DNA of 64,000 nt from positions 3,038,001 through 3,102,000 of the forward strand of contig NZ_CP109132.1 of NCBI RefSeq assembly GCF_035918015.1. Direction: 5' to 3'. This DNA is from Streptomyces sp. NBC_01754 (GTDB lineage: Bacteria > Actinomycetota > Actinomycetes > Streptomycetales > Streptomycetaceae). The notes beneath the pieces are model-generated. The model was not told the DNA's origin and searched no databases. It saw nothing but the letters and a program-made list of their open reading frames with translations. Below are positions 41,922 to 51,297 of the stretch, in pieces (the stretch's first letter is position 1; every line of letters begins with the position of its first letter). A program made the translations under genes and the position numbers.

Positions 41922-44177
41922 GTGGCCGACGAGATGGTTCTGCAGGCCCAGAGATTTGTGAACACGACGTACAACGACGGTGCGACGCTCGGAATATCCA
42001 AGCTGGAGGAGAACGGGCAGACCGGCTGGCCCGTGATGTACGCCCTGACCCGGGCCCTCCAGTACGAGATGGGCATCACCGCCCTCTCCAACGCCTTCGG
42101 TCCGACGACCCTGGCCACGATCGGGGAGAAGTACGGCAAGCTGGACGAGACGACGATTCCCTCGGCGAACTTCTGCCGCGTCATCCAGTCCGCTCTGTAC
42201 TGCAAGGGCTACGACGGCGGTGACATCGACGGCACGTACAACGACCGGGTCCGGACCGCTGTCGCGAGGCTGCACCAGAACATGGGCGTGGCCGGCACGT
42301 ATCCGGGCAGCTCCCTGTGGCCGAAGACGGCCAAGGGCCTGTTCAACATGGACGCCTACGTCACGGTCAACGGCGGGTCGCAGACCATCCGGTCGATCCA
42401 GCAGTGGCTGAACGGCACGTACATCCTGCGTAAGGACTTCTACGTCATCCCCTGCGACGGACATCACTCGCGGGACGTGGCCGAGTCGATGCTGTTCGCC
42501 GTTCAGTACGAGCTCGGCATGGCCGACGGCGTCGCCAACGGCGTCTTCGGCCCCGGCACACAGGCCGGTCTGAAGGAGCACACCGTCGCCACCGGCTCCT
42601 CCGGGGTGTGGGTGCAGCTGTTCTCCGCGGGCCTGGTGCTCAATCAGCGGCCGGTCTCCTTCACCAGCAGCTTCACCTCCGCTCTCGCCTCCACGGTCAG
42701 TGACTTCCAGTCGTTCGTCAAGCTGCCTGTCACGGGGAAGGGCGACTTCTCCACCTGGGCCTCGCTGCTGGTCTCCTACGGCGACCAGAGCCGCCAGGGC
42801 ACGGCTTGCGACGGCGTCACCCTGATCACCACCGCACGTGCTCAGACGCTGAAGGCACAGGGAATCACCTATGTCGGCCGCTACCTCACCAACCCGGACC
42901 CGACCCCGCCCGACAGCCTGAAGCACAAGGCCATCCAGCCCGGTGAGCTGTCGACGATCGCCGACAACGGGTTACGCTGCTTCCCGATCTATCAGACCTA
43001 CGGCCGGGACGCGTCAGGGTTCAGCTACCCCTCGGGGCGGGCCGACGGGCAGGCGGCCGTGAACGCCGCCCGCGACCACGGCTTCAAGGCGGGCACCCGG
43101 ATCTTCTTCGCGGTCGACTTCGACGCCCTCGACCACCAGGTCACCGACAGCGTGCTGCCGTACTTCAAGGGCATCGAGGACACGCTGGCCGCCAACGGCA
43201 ACGACTTCAAGGCGGGCGTCTACGGCCCGCGCAACGTGTGTACCCGAGTCGGTGAGGCCGGGCACACGTCCGCCTCGTTCGTCTCCGACATGTCGTCGGG
43301 ATTCTCCGGGAACTTCGGCTACCCGCTGCCGACGGACTGGGCCTACGACCAGATCGTCACGCGCACCGTCGGATCCGGCGACGGCGCCATCAACATCGAC
43401 AACAACATCGCCTCCGGCCGCGACACCGGCCAGAACTCCTTCGACCCGCCCGCGTCGCAGGCCCTCGATGTCCTGTTCGACACCGCGTACTGGCCGCAAC
43501 TCCTCGCCGATGTCCAGGCCTACATGCAGTCCATCGGCTTCGCCGAGGACAACGGGAAGCTGTACACCACCACCCAGTGCCTGGAAACAATCATCGCGCA
43601 AGCCGAAGACGCCGCGGTGACCAACACGGCCCGGGCCTACGGGATGCGTAAGGCGCTCATCCAGACCACGGCGTTCTGGGAGTTCCGCCACTACGGCAAC
43701 GAAGACCTCATCAAGGACGCCGGGGTGTGGCTGTACCACAACGACTACATACCTGACTGGGGCAAGAACCTTCCCGGAGTCACCGCCTTCCGCGACAGCA
43801 GCACCGGTGTGGCGCAGATGTTCGGATTCGCAGGGATCTGCGCCTGGAACAACTCCATCAATACGGGCCTGGTCACCGGAACCGTGAAGGACACGAGCAA
43901 GGACGCGGACGTCTTCAGCGTCTGGGACAAGGTCCGCACGGACAACGCCTTCGCCCTCACCAGCGTCGGCCACGCCCATATCTGGGCCGCCGACGGCAAG
44001 CCCGGCGGCGACGAGGAGCCGGCGATGGAACGCCGCCCCGCACTCGACTACACGGAGTCGGAGATCTACGAGGTACTGCGCCGCTACCAGGGGCCGGCGG
44101 AGCCGGCTTTCACCGACGCCACCAAGCGGATGCCGCTGTACTACATCTTCGAGAAGTACAACAGGATGGTGCGGTGA
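41922..44177 (+). CDS. Modular DUF1906 glycoside-hydrolase-like protein with peptidoglycan-binding-like repeats
   Basis: A 751-residue protein starting with GTG at 41922, preceded by GGAGGAG at ideal spacing. Residues 1-290 contain about four modules resembling peptidoglycan-binding domains, most clearly the second (VIQSALYCKGYDGGDIDGTY then AVARLHQNMGV). Residues 294-505 match DUF1906 (Rv2525c-like, GH25-like barrel): CDGVTLITTARAQTLKAQG, RIFFAVDFDAL, NIDNNIA. The last 230 residues include FWEFR and DSSTGVAQMFG, spaced like the glutamate and loop of lysozyme-like transglycosylases. No signal peptide or membrane segment is present, odd for a wall-active enzyme. It overlaps the next gene by four bases and heads a three-gene operon. 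Confidence 0.85.
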   Translation: MADEMVLQAQRFVNTTYNDGATLGISKLEENGQTGWPVMYALTRALQYEMGITALSNAFGPTTLATIGEKYGKLDETTIPSANFCRVIQSALYCKGYDGGDIDGTYNDRVRTAVARLHQNMGVAGTYPGSSLWPKTAKGLFNMDAYVTVNGGSQTIRSIQQWLNGTYILRKDFYVIPCDGHHSRDVAESMLFAVQYELGMADGVANGVFGPGTQAGLKEHTVATGSSGVWVQLFSAGLVLNQRPVSFTSSFTSALASTVSDFQSFVKLPVTGKGDFSTWASLLVSYGDQSRQGTACDGVTLITTARAQTLKAQGITYVGRYLTNPDPTPPDSLKHKAIQPGELSTIADNGLRCFPIYQTYGRDASGFSYPSGRADGQAAVNAARDHGFKAGTRIFFAVDFDALDHQVTDSVLPYFKGIEDTLAANGNDFKAGVYGPRNVCTRVGEAGHTSASFVSDMSSGFSGNFGYPLPTDWAYDQIVTRTVGSGDGAINIDNNIASGRDTGQNSFDPPASQALDVLFDTAYWPQLLADVQAYMQSIGFAEDNGKLYTTTQCLETIIAQAEDAAVTNTARAYGMRKALIQTTAFWEFRHYGNEDLIKDAGVWLYHNDYIPDWGKNLPGVTAFRDSSTGVAQMFGFAGICAWNNSINTGLVTGTVKDTSKDADVFSVWDKVRTDNAFALTSVGHAHIWAADGKPGGDEEPAMERRPALDYTESEIYEVLRRYQGPAEPAFTDATKRMPLYYIFEKYNRMVR

Positions 44178-44689
44178 GCCAACACCTCTCCACACAGGCA
44201 TCCGACACGGCCGGCGGGTTCAACTCGATCGCCCTGCTCTTCATCCTGCTGATCGGAGCCGTCGTCGTCATCAGCCTGATCGGCTATCTGGGGTCGTCCG
44301 TCGCGCGCCGTGAACAGGGCCGCCCAGGCCACCGGTTGTGGCTCCGGGCAGGCTGCGTCGTGAGCGTCTGCGCGGCCATCTGCGTGTATCTGTGGGGGAC
44401 CCTCCACGTGCTCTTCATGGAAGACCTGAATATGCGTCGGGCATGCGTCGCGGCGGGCGGAGAAGCGAAGGCGAGCAAGGTCGACGGATACGAATCGAGT
44501 TACGTCCCGCTGCGTTTCACCTGCCGCGTCGACGGAGGCGGAAGCTACTCCGCCGCCATCCCGGCGTGGGTCAATCCCGCCCTCGGCGGGCTCGTCCCGC
44601 TGGCCCTGGTCACGGGTGTGGTCTCGGGCGTGACCCGCGACGACCTCAAGCGCCGTAAAACCTCGTCCGAACGGAAAGGGAACACATGA
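44174..44689 (+). CDS. Small membrane protein of the DUF1906 operon
   Basis: A 171-residue protein beginning with GTG (the GTGA overlaps the previous stop). Hydrophobic helices are seen at about residues 18-38, 60-78 and 133-150; the segment between the last two (LNMRRACVAAGGEAKASKVD... FTCRVDGGG) is extracytoplasmic and has two cysteines that may pair. No family recognised. Its position between a cell-wall hydrolase-like gene and a Tat-exported pseudo-peptidase gene, with overlaps on both sides, implies a joint function, perhaps as membrane anchor or export partner. Confidence 0.75.
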   Translation: MSQHLSTQASDTAGGFNSIALLFILLIGAVVVISLIGYLGSSVARREQGRPGHRLWLRAGCVVSVCAAICVYLWGTLHVLFMEDLNMRRACVAAGGEAKASKVDGYESSYVPLRFTCRVDGGGSYSAAIPAWVNPALGGLVPLALVTGVVSGVTRDDLKRRKTSSERKGNT

Positions 44690-45462
44690 CAGCCCCTGGT
44701 ATATCCCGTCGCGCCCTGCTCGGCCGGACGAGCGCTCTGGCCGGCGCGGCGGCTCTGGCCGCCATACCCGGCTCCGCCCTGCTTGCCACGCCCGCGTACG
44801 CCGACAGTTCCTACTCCAAGACACCCACGGGTGAGGAGATCACCAAGGCCTACCGTCGCTTTCAGCGGAACAAGGCTCAGGTGCGTACGGACAAGTCGAG
44901 TACCAACGGCTGGGAGATGGAGAAGACCGCGGACGGTGGCGGAAGCATAGCGAGCCGACCGGTTCCCGGCACTCCGTTGGCCGGCGTCGGTGTCCGCACC
45001 GGGGACGTCGAGACCGTGCTGATCCATGTCGTGCGCCGTTTCCACTACGAGATCAGCGAACTCCGCAGAGGGGACGTGATCGGCTGGCGCAGCCCCGGCA
45101 CCGTCCGCAAGGGGCTGCCCGAGGGCAACCAGGCGTCCGGCACCGCCGTGCAGATCCGCCCGGGCTTCTACCCGTCCGGGACGAAGGGCGGCTTCTTCGC
45201 CCAGGAACTGGTGGTCCTGCGCGACATCCTCGCCGAGCTCGACGGTGTCGTCCGCTGGGGCGGCGACGACCGTCATGCCGACGAGGCTCTCTTCTACATC
45301 GACGTCGAGCCGGGCGCCTCCCAGCTGACCGAGGTGGCGCAGAGGATCCGTGCGTGGAACCACACGCCCGGCCGGGGCGCCGGAGCGCCTGTCGACGTCC
45401 AGGCCACTGGCCGACGCACGGCCTCGCGATCGCTCGAACACCGTCAGCAGGCCGCCGCCTGA
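44686..45462 (+). CDS. Tat-exported M15-like protein with degenerate zinc site
   Basis: A 258-residue protein. Residues 1-39 are a Tat signal peptide (SRRALLG, hydrophobic core, cleavage after AYA). The mature part has the fold pattern of M15 D,D-peptidases: NQASGTAVQIRP at 148-159 aligns with the HAxGxAxDI zinc motif, and WGGDDRHADEALFYIDV at 191-207 with WGGDW...DxxHF. The zinc ligands seem replaced: Gln149 for His, Gln156 for Asp, Leu202 for His. Peptidase activity is therefore unlikely; binding to peptidoglycan stems is a reasonable alternative. The ATG overlaps the upstream stop by four bases. Last gene of the operon, closed by a strong hairpin. Confidence 0.8.
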   Translation: MTAPGISRRALLGRTSALAGAAALAAIPGSALLATPAYADSSYSKTPTGEEITKAYRRFQRNKAQVRTDKSSTNGWEMEKTADGGGSIASRPVPGTPLAGVGVRTGDVETVLIHVVRRFHYEISELRRGDVIGWRSPGTVRKGLPEGNQASGTAVQIRPGFYPSGTKGGFFAQELVVLRDILAELDGVVRWGGDDRHADEALFYIDVEPGASQLTEVAQRIRAWNHTPGRGAGAPVDVQATGRRTASRSLEHRQQAAA

Positions 45463-45500
45463 ACCGGTGGGCGGGGCACTCGTGCCCCGCCCACCGGTTC
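45461..45500. terminator. 19 bp perfect-stem terminator overlapping a stop codon
   Basis: Arms at 45461-45479 and 45482-45500 are perfectly complementary with only a 2-base gap; in RNA the loop will open by a few pairs. The first arm starts inside the TGA of the M15-like gene. It lies between convergent genes and can stop transcription from both. Confidence 0.85.
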
Positions 45501-45558
45501 ACGGCCCCGTACCGGTTCGTAGGCTGTGACGCGGTCGAAGGCGGCACCGTGCCCTCGG

Positions 45559-47088
45559 TCAGCGAGCCGGCGCGATCCGCGCGTACACCGTCACTCTCCG
45601 GCCGCGTACCTGCTTGTCGGCCACGGCCGTGAAGTACTCCTTCAACACGGAGGCCTTCACCTTGTCCCGCGCTGCTGTCACCGGTGCGGCCGCCCGGTGG
45701 CTGTCCGTCACCAGCAGGATCCGTCGCTGGGTGAGCATCACGGCGCGGATGCGTTCCGGGCTCGCCTCCACACCCTCCAGGGTCCCGGACTCCCCCGGAG
45801 TCCGTACCAGTGCGATGTCCCGCAACCCGGAAAAGGCTCCCGGGGAGACGCTCTGGGTGTCCCGGCGCACCGACGGGAGGAAGAGCACGGCGTTCCCGGG
45901 CTCCTTCATCCGCCGCACGTCCGAGGCGACCGCCAGGACGTCGTCCACCCTGCTCGACGGGGACCGCTTGGCCAGCGACTGGGGCAGCAGTGCCACCGTG
46001 GCCACGACGACCACGGCGGGAACGACCCAGACCGATGCTCTCGGGTGACGGGCCCTCACCGCCCGTACGGCCGCTCCGACGGCCGCGCCGATCAGCAGCG
46101 CGAGTCCGACCATGCTGAAGAGGACGTACCGGTCCAGGAACAGCGGCTGGAACAGGGAGAGGCCGACGAGGCCGCTCTGCGGCACGACCAGCAGCGGCAG
46201 TCCGACGGTCGCCACCGACAGCCGTCCGGTCCGGGGCCGGTCCAGGAGCGCGCCGGCCCCGCCGATCGCCAGCAGAACCGCCGGGCCGATCAGCATGTGC
46301 CAGGTCAGCGGAGGGATCCATAACACCTGTGCGGACTGGCCGCGGCTGAAGAGGACCAGCGGCAGCACGCAGGCCGTGGCGGCGGCGGAGGCGGCCGCCC
46401 AGCGCTTCCACACACTCCGGCCGGCCCGGGCCCACACCAGGGTCGCCAGGTGCGCCGGCAGGACCAGGAGGGAGAGCCAGTTCAGGAACCCGCTCGTCAG
46501 GACGGTGGCGCCGTAGGCGATCCAGTGCACCGTCCGGCCCCGCCCCTGGAGCAGGACGACGAGGAGCCATGTGGCGATACCGGCGCAGGCCGCGACCATC
46601 GCGTAGGGGCGCCCCTCCTGAAGGTGGAACTGCACGGCGGGAAGCAGCCCGAAGGCCATTCCTCCCGCCGGCCCCACCCACGCACCGGACAGCCGGTGGC
46701 CGATGAGCCCCACACAGGCGGCCGCCACCGCCACAGCCAGTACGGATGGCAGCCGCAGGGTCGTGGTGCCGGCTCCGAAGCACTCGAACAGTGCGTGCAT
46801 CAACAGGTAGTAACAGCCGTGCACCACATCGATGTTGCCCAGCATGTGCCATATCTCGGCCGTGGAACGCCGGGCCACCATCCAGGTCGCGGCCTCGTCC
46901 CGCCACACGCTGTCCTGTCGCGACAGACCCCAGAGACCGAGGGACACGGTCCACGCCATCGGTATCAGCCAGACGAGAACACGGCGGGCCCCCGGGCCGT
47001 TCCGGGCTGCCGTGAGCGGGGGTGCCATGGGCGTCGCTCCCGTCCCGGGGAAACGAGACGACGCGCGACGTATGTGACCGATGGACAT
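45559..47088 (-). CDS. GT39-like membrane glycosyltransferase
   Basis: A protein of about 509 residues with roughly ten membrane helices. The first outer loop contains DSVWRDEAATW, with the Asp-Glu pair (64-65) typical of GT-C enzymes of the GT39/ArnT type that use polyprenyl-phosphate sugars; VHGCYYLLMHALFE follows as in that family. The C-terminal 130 residues form a soluble extracytoplasmic domain. Start uncertain: ATG at 47086-47088 or ATG at 47026-47028, the latter with GGGAG 8 bases upstream. The acceptor is unknown. Confidence 0.82.
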   Translation of the reverse strand: MSIGHIRRASSRFPGTGATPMAPPLTAARNGPGARRVLVWLIPMAWTVSLGLWGLSRQDSVWRDEAATWMVARRSTAEIWHMLGNIDVVHGCYYLLMHALFECFGAGTTTLRLPSVLAVAVAAACVGLIGHRLSGAWVGPAGGMAFGLLPAVQFHLQEGRPYAMVAACAGIATWLLVVLLQGRGRTVHWIAYGATVLTSGFLNWLSLLVLPAHLATLVWARAGRSVWKRWAAASAAATACVLPLVLFSRGQSAQVLWIPPLTWHMLIGPAVLLAIGGAGALLDRPRTGRLSVATVGLPLLVVPQSGLVGLSLFQPLFLDRYVLFSMVGLALLIGAAVGAAVRAVRARHPRASVWVVPAVVVVATVALLPQSLAKRSPSSRVDDVLAVASDVRRMKEPGNAVLFLPSVRRDTQSVSPGAFSGLRDIALVRTPGESGTLEGVEASPERIRAVMLTQRRILLVTDSHRAAAPVTAARDKVKASVLKEYFTAVADKQVRGRRVTVYARIAPAR

Positions 47089-47302
47089 GAAGGACGGCTT
47101 CCCGGGTGGCTGTTCGACGGGGCGGAGCACCAGGGGAGCGGAGTTCACCCACCGCCCGCGAACCGCACGCGCCGCGGCCCCCCGCCCCCGTGGACGGCCG
47201 ACGCAGGTCGGCGCCGGTCGGGCGTGCCCACGCGTCCTCGGCTTGTCCCACACTTTCAAGCCATAGCCGTAGTCAACCTGCGCACACACCTCCAGACGCG
47301 GA

Positions 47303-47337
47303 AAACCGGGCGGACCGTTCCCTGGTCCGCCCGGTTT
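47303..47337 (-). terminator. Terminator of lysS
   Basis: 14 bp arms at 47303-47316 and 47324-47337 with a 7-base loop, 14 bp beyond the lysS stop on the minus strand. It is followed by a short A-rich run that gives U residues in the transcript. Confidence 0.85.
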
Positions 47338-47350
47338 CCGTGTACCGGTG

Positions 47351-49102
47351 TCAGCCGCCCAGCAGCGTCCGCACCCGGTCGGCGCCCACCGCGAGCAGCA
47401 GCGTGGGCAGCCGGGGACCGGTGTCACGGCTGACGAGCAGCCGGTACAGCAGCACGAAGAAGGACCGCTGGGCCACCTTCAGCTCCGGCGTCGGCTTGGC
47501 GTCCGGCTCCAGGCCCTCCAGCACCTTCGGCACGCCGTAGACGAGCGTGGTCAGCCCGTCCAGCGACCAGTGCGTGCCGAGTCCGTCCAGCAGCAGCCGC
47601 AGCGACTCGCGGCCCCGCTCGTCCAGGGAGCCGAGCAGCTCCTCGTCCGGCTCCTGGCGGACGATGGTGCGGGCCTCGGCCGGGACCTGGGTGCTGATCC
47701 AGCTCTCGGCGCGGTCGAGCCGGGGCCGTGCCTCGTCGAGCGAGGCCAACGGGTTCTCCGGGTCCAGCTCGCCGAGGATGCGCAGCGTCTGGTCCTCGGC
47801 TCCGGCGGTGATGTCGGCGACCGAGGCGAGCGTGCGGTACGGCAGCGGGCGCGGGGTGCTGGGCAGCTCCCCCGCGGCGGTGCCGACGGCCCGGGAGTAG
47901 GCGGCGGCGTCGGCGGGCAGCACCGTGCCGTCGGCGACCTTGCGGGCCAGCGAGTCCCACTCGTCGTAGAGCCGCTGGATCTCCTGGTCGAAGGCGATCT
48001 TGAAGGACTGGTTCGGCTTGCGGCGCGCGTACAGCCAGCGCAGCAGCGGCGCCTCCATGATCTTCAGCGCGTCGGCCGGGGTCGGCACGCCGCCCTTGCT
48101 GGAGGACATCTTGGCCATGCCGGAGATCCCGACGAAGGCGTACATCGGGCCGATCGGCTGGACCCCGTCGAAGACCTCGCGGACGATCTGCCCGCCCACG
48201 ACGAACGAGGAGCCGGGCGAGGAGTGGTCCACACCGCTGGGCTCGAAGATCACGCCTTCGTACGCCCAGCGCATCGGCCAGTCGACCTTCCAGACCAGCT
48301 TGCCGCGGTTGAACTCGCTCAGCCGCACCGTCTCGGCGAAGCCACAGGCCGAACACGTGTAGTTCAGTTCGGTGGAGTCGTCGTCGTAGGAGGTGACGAC
48401 GGTGAGGTCCTTCTCGCAGTTGCCGCAGTACGGCCGGTACGGGAAGTAGCCGGCGGCGTTGGAGCTGCCGTCGTCCTCGCTCGCCGCGCCGGAGCCCTCG
48501 GCGGCCTCCAGCTCGGCCTCGTCCACCTTCTTCTGCTGCGGCTTCTTCCCGCCGCCCTTCGCGCCCGCGCCGTCCTTCTTGGTGCGGTAGCGGTCCAGGA
48601 CGGCGTCGATGTCGGCGCGGTGGCGCATGGCGTGCAGGATCTGCTCGCGGTAGGCACCGGCCGTGTACTGCTCGGTCTGGCTGATGGCGTCGTACTCGAC
48701 GCCCAGCTCGTCCAGGGCCTGGGTCATGGCGGCCTTGAAGTGCTCGGCCCAGTTCGGGTACGCGGACCCGGCCGGGGCGGGCACCGAGGTCAGCGGCTTG
48801 CCGATGTGCTCGGCCCAGGACGCGTCGATGCCCTCGACGCCGTTCGGCACCTTGCGGTAGCGGTCGTAGTCGTCCCAGGAGATCAGGTGGCGCACGGTGT
48901 GGCCACGGCGGCGGATCTCGTCGGCGACCAGGTGCGGGGTCATGACCTCGCGGAGGTTGCCCAGGTGGATCGGGCCCGACGGGGAGAGGCCGGAGGCGAC
49001 GACGACCGGTTTGCCAGGCGCACGTCGCTCCGATTCGGCGATGACATCGTCCGCGAAGCGGGAGACCCAGTCGGTCTCGGTGCTGCTCTGACTCGAAGCC
49101 AC
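47351..49102 (-). CDS. lysS: Class I lysyl-tRNA synthetase
   Basis: A 583-residue enzyme of the class I (archaeal-type) LysRS family, charging tRNA-Lys in the cytoplasm. The HIGH-type motif is PIHLGN at about residues 44-49 and the KMSKS motif is KMSSSK in the middle. Two cysteine pairs (CGNCEKD and CSACGF) form a likely zinc knuckle. A Lys/Ala-rich insert lies at about residues 170-200. The start is uncertain between GTG 49100-49102 and GTG 49109-49111; the former has GAAGG at 11 bases. Divergent from argS, which uses the same fold. Confidence 0.95.
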   Translation of the reverse strand: MASSQSSTETDWVSRFADDVIAESERRAPGKPVVVASGLSPSGPIHLGNLREVMTPHLVADEIRRRGHTVRHLISWDDYDRYRKVPNGVEGIDASWAEHIGKPLTSVPAPAGSAYPNWAEHFKAAMTQALDELGVEYDAISQTEQYTAGAYREQILHAMRHRADIDAVLDRYRTKKDGAGAKGGGKKPQQKKVDEAELEAAEGSGAASEDDGSSNAAGYFPYRPYCGNCEKDLTVVTSYDDDSTELNYTCSACGFAETVRLSEFNRGKLVWKVDWPMRWAYEGVIFEPSGVDHSSPGSSFVVGGQIVREVFDGVQPIGPMYAFVGISGMAKMSSSKGGVPTPADALKIMEAPLLRWLYARRKPNQSFKIAFDQEIQRLYDEWDSLARKVADGTVLPADAAAYSRAVGTAAGELPSTPRPLPYRTLASVADITAGAEDQTLRILGELDPENPLASLDEARPRLDRAESWISTQVPAEARTIVRQEPDEELLGSLDERGRESLRLLLDGLGTHWSLDGLTTLVYGVPKVLEGLEPDAKPTPELKVAQRSFFVLLYRLLVSRDTGPRLPTLLLAVGADRVRTLLGG

Positions 49103-49194
49103 GGTCGGCACGTCCTTCTCTCGTGTAGGACTCAATCGGGGGACCCCTTGACAGGGGGCACCCCCCATTCTCCCAGGTGCCACCCGTAGCGCGA

Positions 49195-49330
49195 AAACGG
49201 CTTTCCAACGGCTTCCCAACGGGGTTCCCCACAGGTTTCCGACAGCCCCTCAACGGGGTTCCCGACTGCTTCCCCACGGGGTTGCCGACGGTTTTCCACA
49301 GGCGCGAAAACCGTTTTGCGCCCCGTGGGA
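49195..49330. repeat. Degenerate short repeats in the lysS-argS intergenic region
   Basis: The element (A/C)ACGGGGTT(C/G)CC recurs at about 49217, 49252 and 49275, interspersed with GGTTTTCC/GGTTTCC-type runs, and CGCGAAAAC occurs near 49190 and 49304 next to an imperfect hairpin (GGCGCGAAAAC CGTTTTGCGCC). The repeats have no coding meaning and lie in the divergent promoter region of two aminoacyl-tRNA synthetase genes. Confidence 0.6.
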
Positions 49331-49375
49331 TACTGGGAGTGATCCTCCGTCCTCTATCGAAACGGCAGCCGGCTC

Positions 49376-51148
49376 ATGGCCTCGGTCCCTTCCCTCGCTT
49401 CGACGCTCCAGCAGCTGCTGGCGGACGCCCTGACGGCAGCACTGCCCGAGGCCGGCCCCGCGGACCCGCTGCTGCGCCGAAGCGACCGGGCCGATTTCCA
49501 GGCCAACGGCATCCTCGCGCTCGCCAAGAAGCTCAAGGGCAACCCGCGTGAGCTGGCGGCGAAGGTCACGGACGCGCTTCCGGCGGGCGAGCTGGTCAAG
49601 GGCGTCGAGGTCTCCGGCCCCGGCTTCCTGAACATCACGCTCACCGACCGGGCGATCACCGAGACGCTCGCCGCCCGCGCCGCCGACGGCGAACGGCTCG
49701 GTGTCCCGGCGAACGCCGACGCGGGCACCACCGTCATCGACTACGCCCAGCCGAACGTGGCCAAGGAGATGCACGTCGGCCACCTGCGGTCGGCGGTCAT
49801 CGGCGACGCGATGGTCCAGATCCTGGAGTTCACCGGCGAGACCGTGGTCCGGCGCCACCACATCGGCGACTGGGGCACCCAGTTCGGCATGCTCATCCAG
49901 TACCTGTTCGAGCACCCGGGCGAGCTGAGGCGCGAGGGCGACGAGGCGGCGGACGGCGAGGCGGCGATGTCCTCGCTGAACCGCGTCTACAAGGCCTCCC
50001 GGGCGCTCTTCGACTCCGACGAGGAGTTCAAGGCGCGCTCCCGCGACCGGGTGGTCGCCCTCCAGGCCGGAGACCCGGAGACCCTGGCACTCTGGCAGGG
50101 CTTCGTCGACGAGTCGAAGATCTACTTCTACTCGGTCTTCGACAAGCTCGACATGGAGATCCACGACCCCGACATCGTCGGCGAGTCCGGATACAACGAC
50201 ATGCTGGAGGAGACCTGCCGGATCCTTGAGGAGACGGGCGTCGCCGTCCGCTCCGAGGGTGCCCTGTGCGTGTTCTTCGACGACGTGAAGGGCCCGGACG
50301 GCAACCCGGTCCCGCTGATCGTCAAGAAGACGAACGGCGGCTACGGCTACGCGGCGACCGACCTCTCCGCGATCCGTGACCGGGTCCGGAACCTCAAGGC
50401 CGACACCCTGCTGTACGTGGTGGACGCCCGGCAGTCCCTGCACTTCAAGATGGTCTTCGAGACCGCCCGCCGGGCCGGCTGGCTGAACGAGGACGTCACC
50501 GCGCACCAGCTGGCGTTCGGCACGGTCCTGGGCAAGGACGGCAAGCCGTTCAAGACCCGTGAGGGCACCACGGTCCGGCTGGAGGACCTGCTGGACGAGG
50601 CCGTCGAGCGGGCCACCGCGGTGGTCCGGGAGAAGGCCGGGAAGGTGGGCCTGTCCGAGGACGAGATCGTCGAGAACGGCCGGTACGTCGGAGTCGGCGC
50701 CGTGAAGTACGCCGACCTGTCGACCTCGGCGGTCCGGGACTACAAGTTCGACCTGGACCAGATGGTCTCGCTGAACGGCGACACCTCGGTGTACCTCCAG
50801 TACGCCTACGCCCGGATCCGGTCCATCCTGCGCAAGGCGGGCGACGCGAAGCCCGTCGCGCACCCGGAGCTGGAGCTGGCCCCGGCCGAGCGGGCGCTCG
50901 GCCTGCACCTGGACCAGTTCGGCGCGGTCCTGTCCGAGGTGGCCGAGGGGTACGAGCCGCACAAGCTGGCCGCGTACCTCTACCAGCTCGCCTCACACCT
51001 GACCACGTTCTACGACCAGTGCCAGGTGCTGAGCGAGGACAACCCCGCGGAGGTCGTCGAGAACCGGCTGTTCCTGGTCGAACTCACCGCCCGCACCCTG
51101 CACCAGGGCATGCGGCTGCTCGGCATCCGAACGCCCGAGCGCCTCTGA
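49376..51148 (+). CDS. argS: Arginyl-tRNA synthetase
   Basis: A 590-residue class I synthetase for tRNA-Arg. The N-terminal Add-1 domain is followed by [17 protein letters not shown] (HIGH = HVGH), the KMSKS-equivalent loop GKPFKTREG and the C-terminal anticodon-binding helices ending in HQGMRLLGI, all usual for ArgRS. ATG at 49376; no strong binding site is seen. Divergent from lysS and followed by a clear terminator. Confidence 0.97.
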   Translation: MASVPSLASTLQQLLADALTAALPEAGPADPLLRRSDRADFQANGILALAKKLKGNPRELAAKVTDALPAGELVKGVEVSGPGFLNITLTDRAITETLAARAADGERLGVPANADAGTTVIDYAQPNVAKEMHVGHLRSAVIGDAMVQILEFTGETVVRRHHIGDWGTQFGMLIQYLFEHPGELRREGDEAADGEAAMSSLNRVYKASRALFDSDEEFKARSRDRVVALQAGDPETLALWQGFVDESKIYFYSVFDKLDMEIHDPDIVGESGYNDMLEETCRILEETGVAVRSEGALCVFFDDVKGPDGNPVPLIVKKTNGGYGYAATDLSAIRDRVRNLKADTLLYVVDARQSLHFKMVFETARRAGWLNEDVTAHQLAFGTVLGKDGKPFKTREGTTVRLEDLLDEAVERATAVVREKAGKVGLSEDEIVENGRYVGVGAVKYADLSTSAVRDYKFDLDQMVSLNGDTSVYLQYAYARIRSILRKAGDAKPVAHPELELAPAERALGLHLDQFGAVLSEVAEGYEPHKLAAYLYQLASHLTTFYDQCQVLSEDNPAEVVENRLFLVELTARTLHQGMRLLGIRTPERL

Positions 51149-51160
51149 TCCGGACCGTCC

Positions 51161-51193
51161 CGAGGCCCCGGCACCCACCCTGCCGGGGCCTCG
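51161..51193 (+). terminator. Terminator of argS
   Basis: 13 bp arms at 51161-51173 and 51181-51193 with a 7-base loop, 12 bp after the argS stop. Confidence 0.85.
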
Positions 51194-51297
51194 GCCATGT
51201 GGGGGCCGTGCTCCCGAGGCCCTGCCGCCCTGGTCCCGGCCGTTTCCCTCCGCCTCTCCGCGCCCCGCCGCGGGCGGCCCGGCGCCCCGTCGTCCGC

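Noticed and set aside
49103..49375. T-box riboswitch upstream of argS or lysS
   Set aside because: The region is too short and lacks the conserved T-box sequence and a terminator/antiterminator pair.
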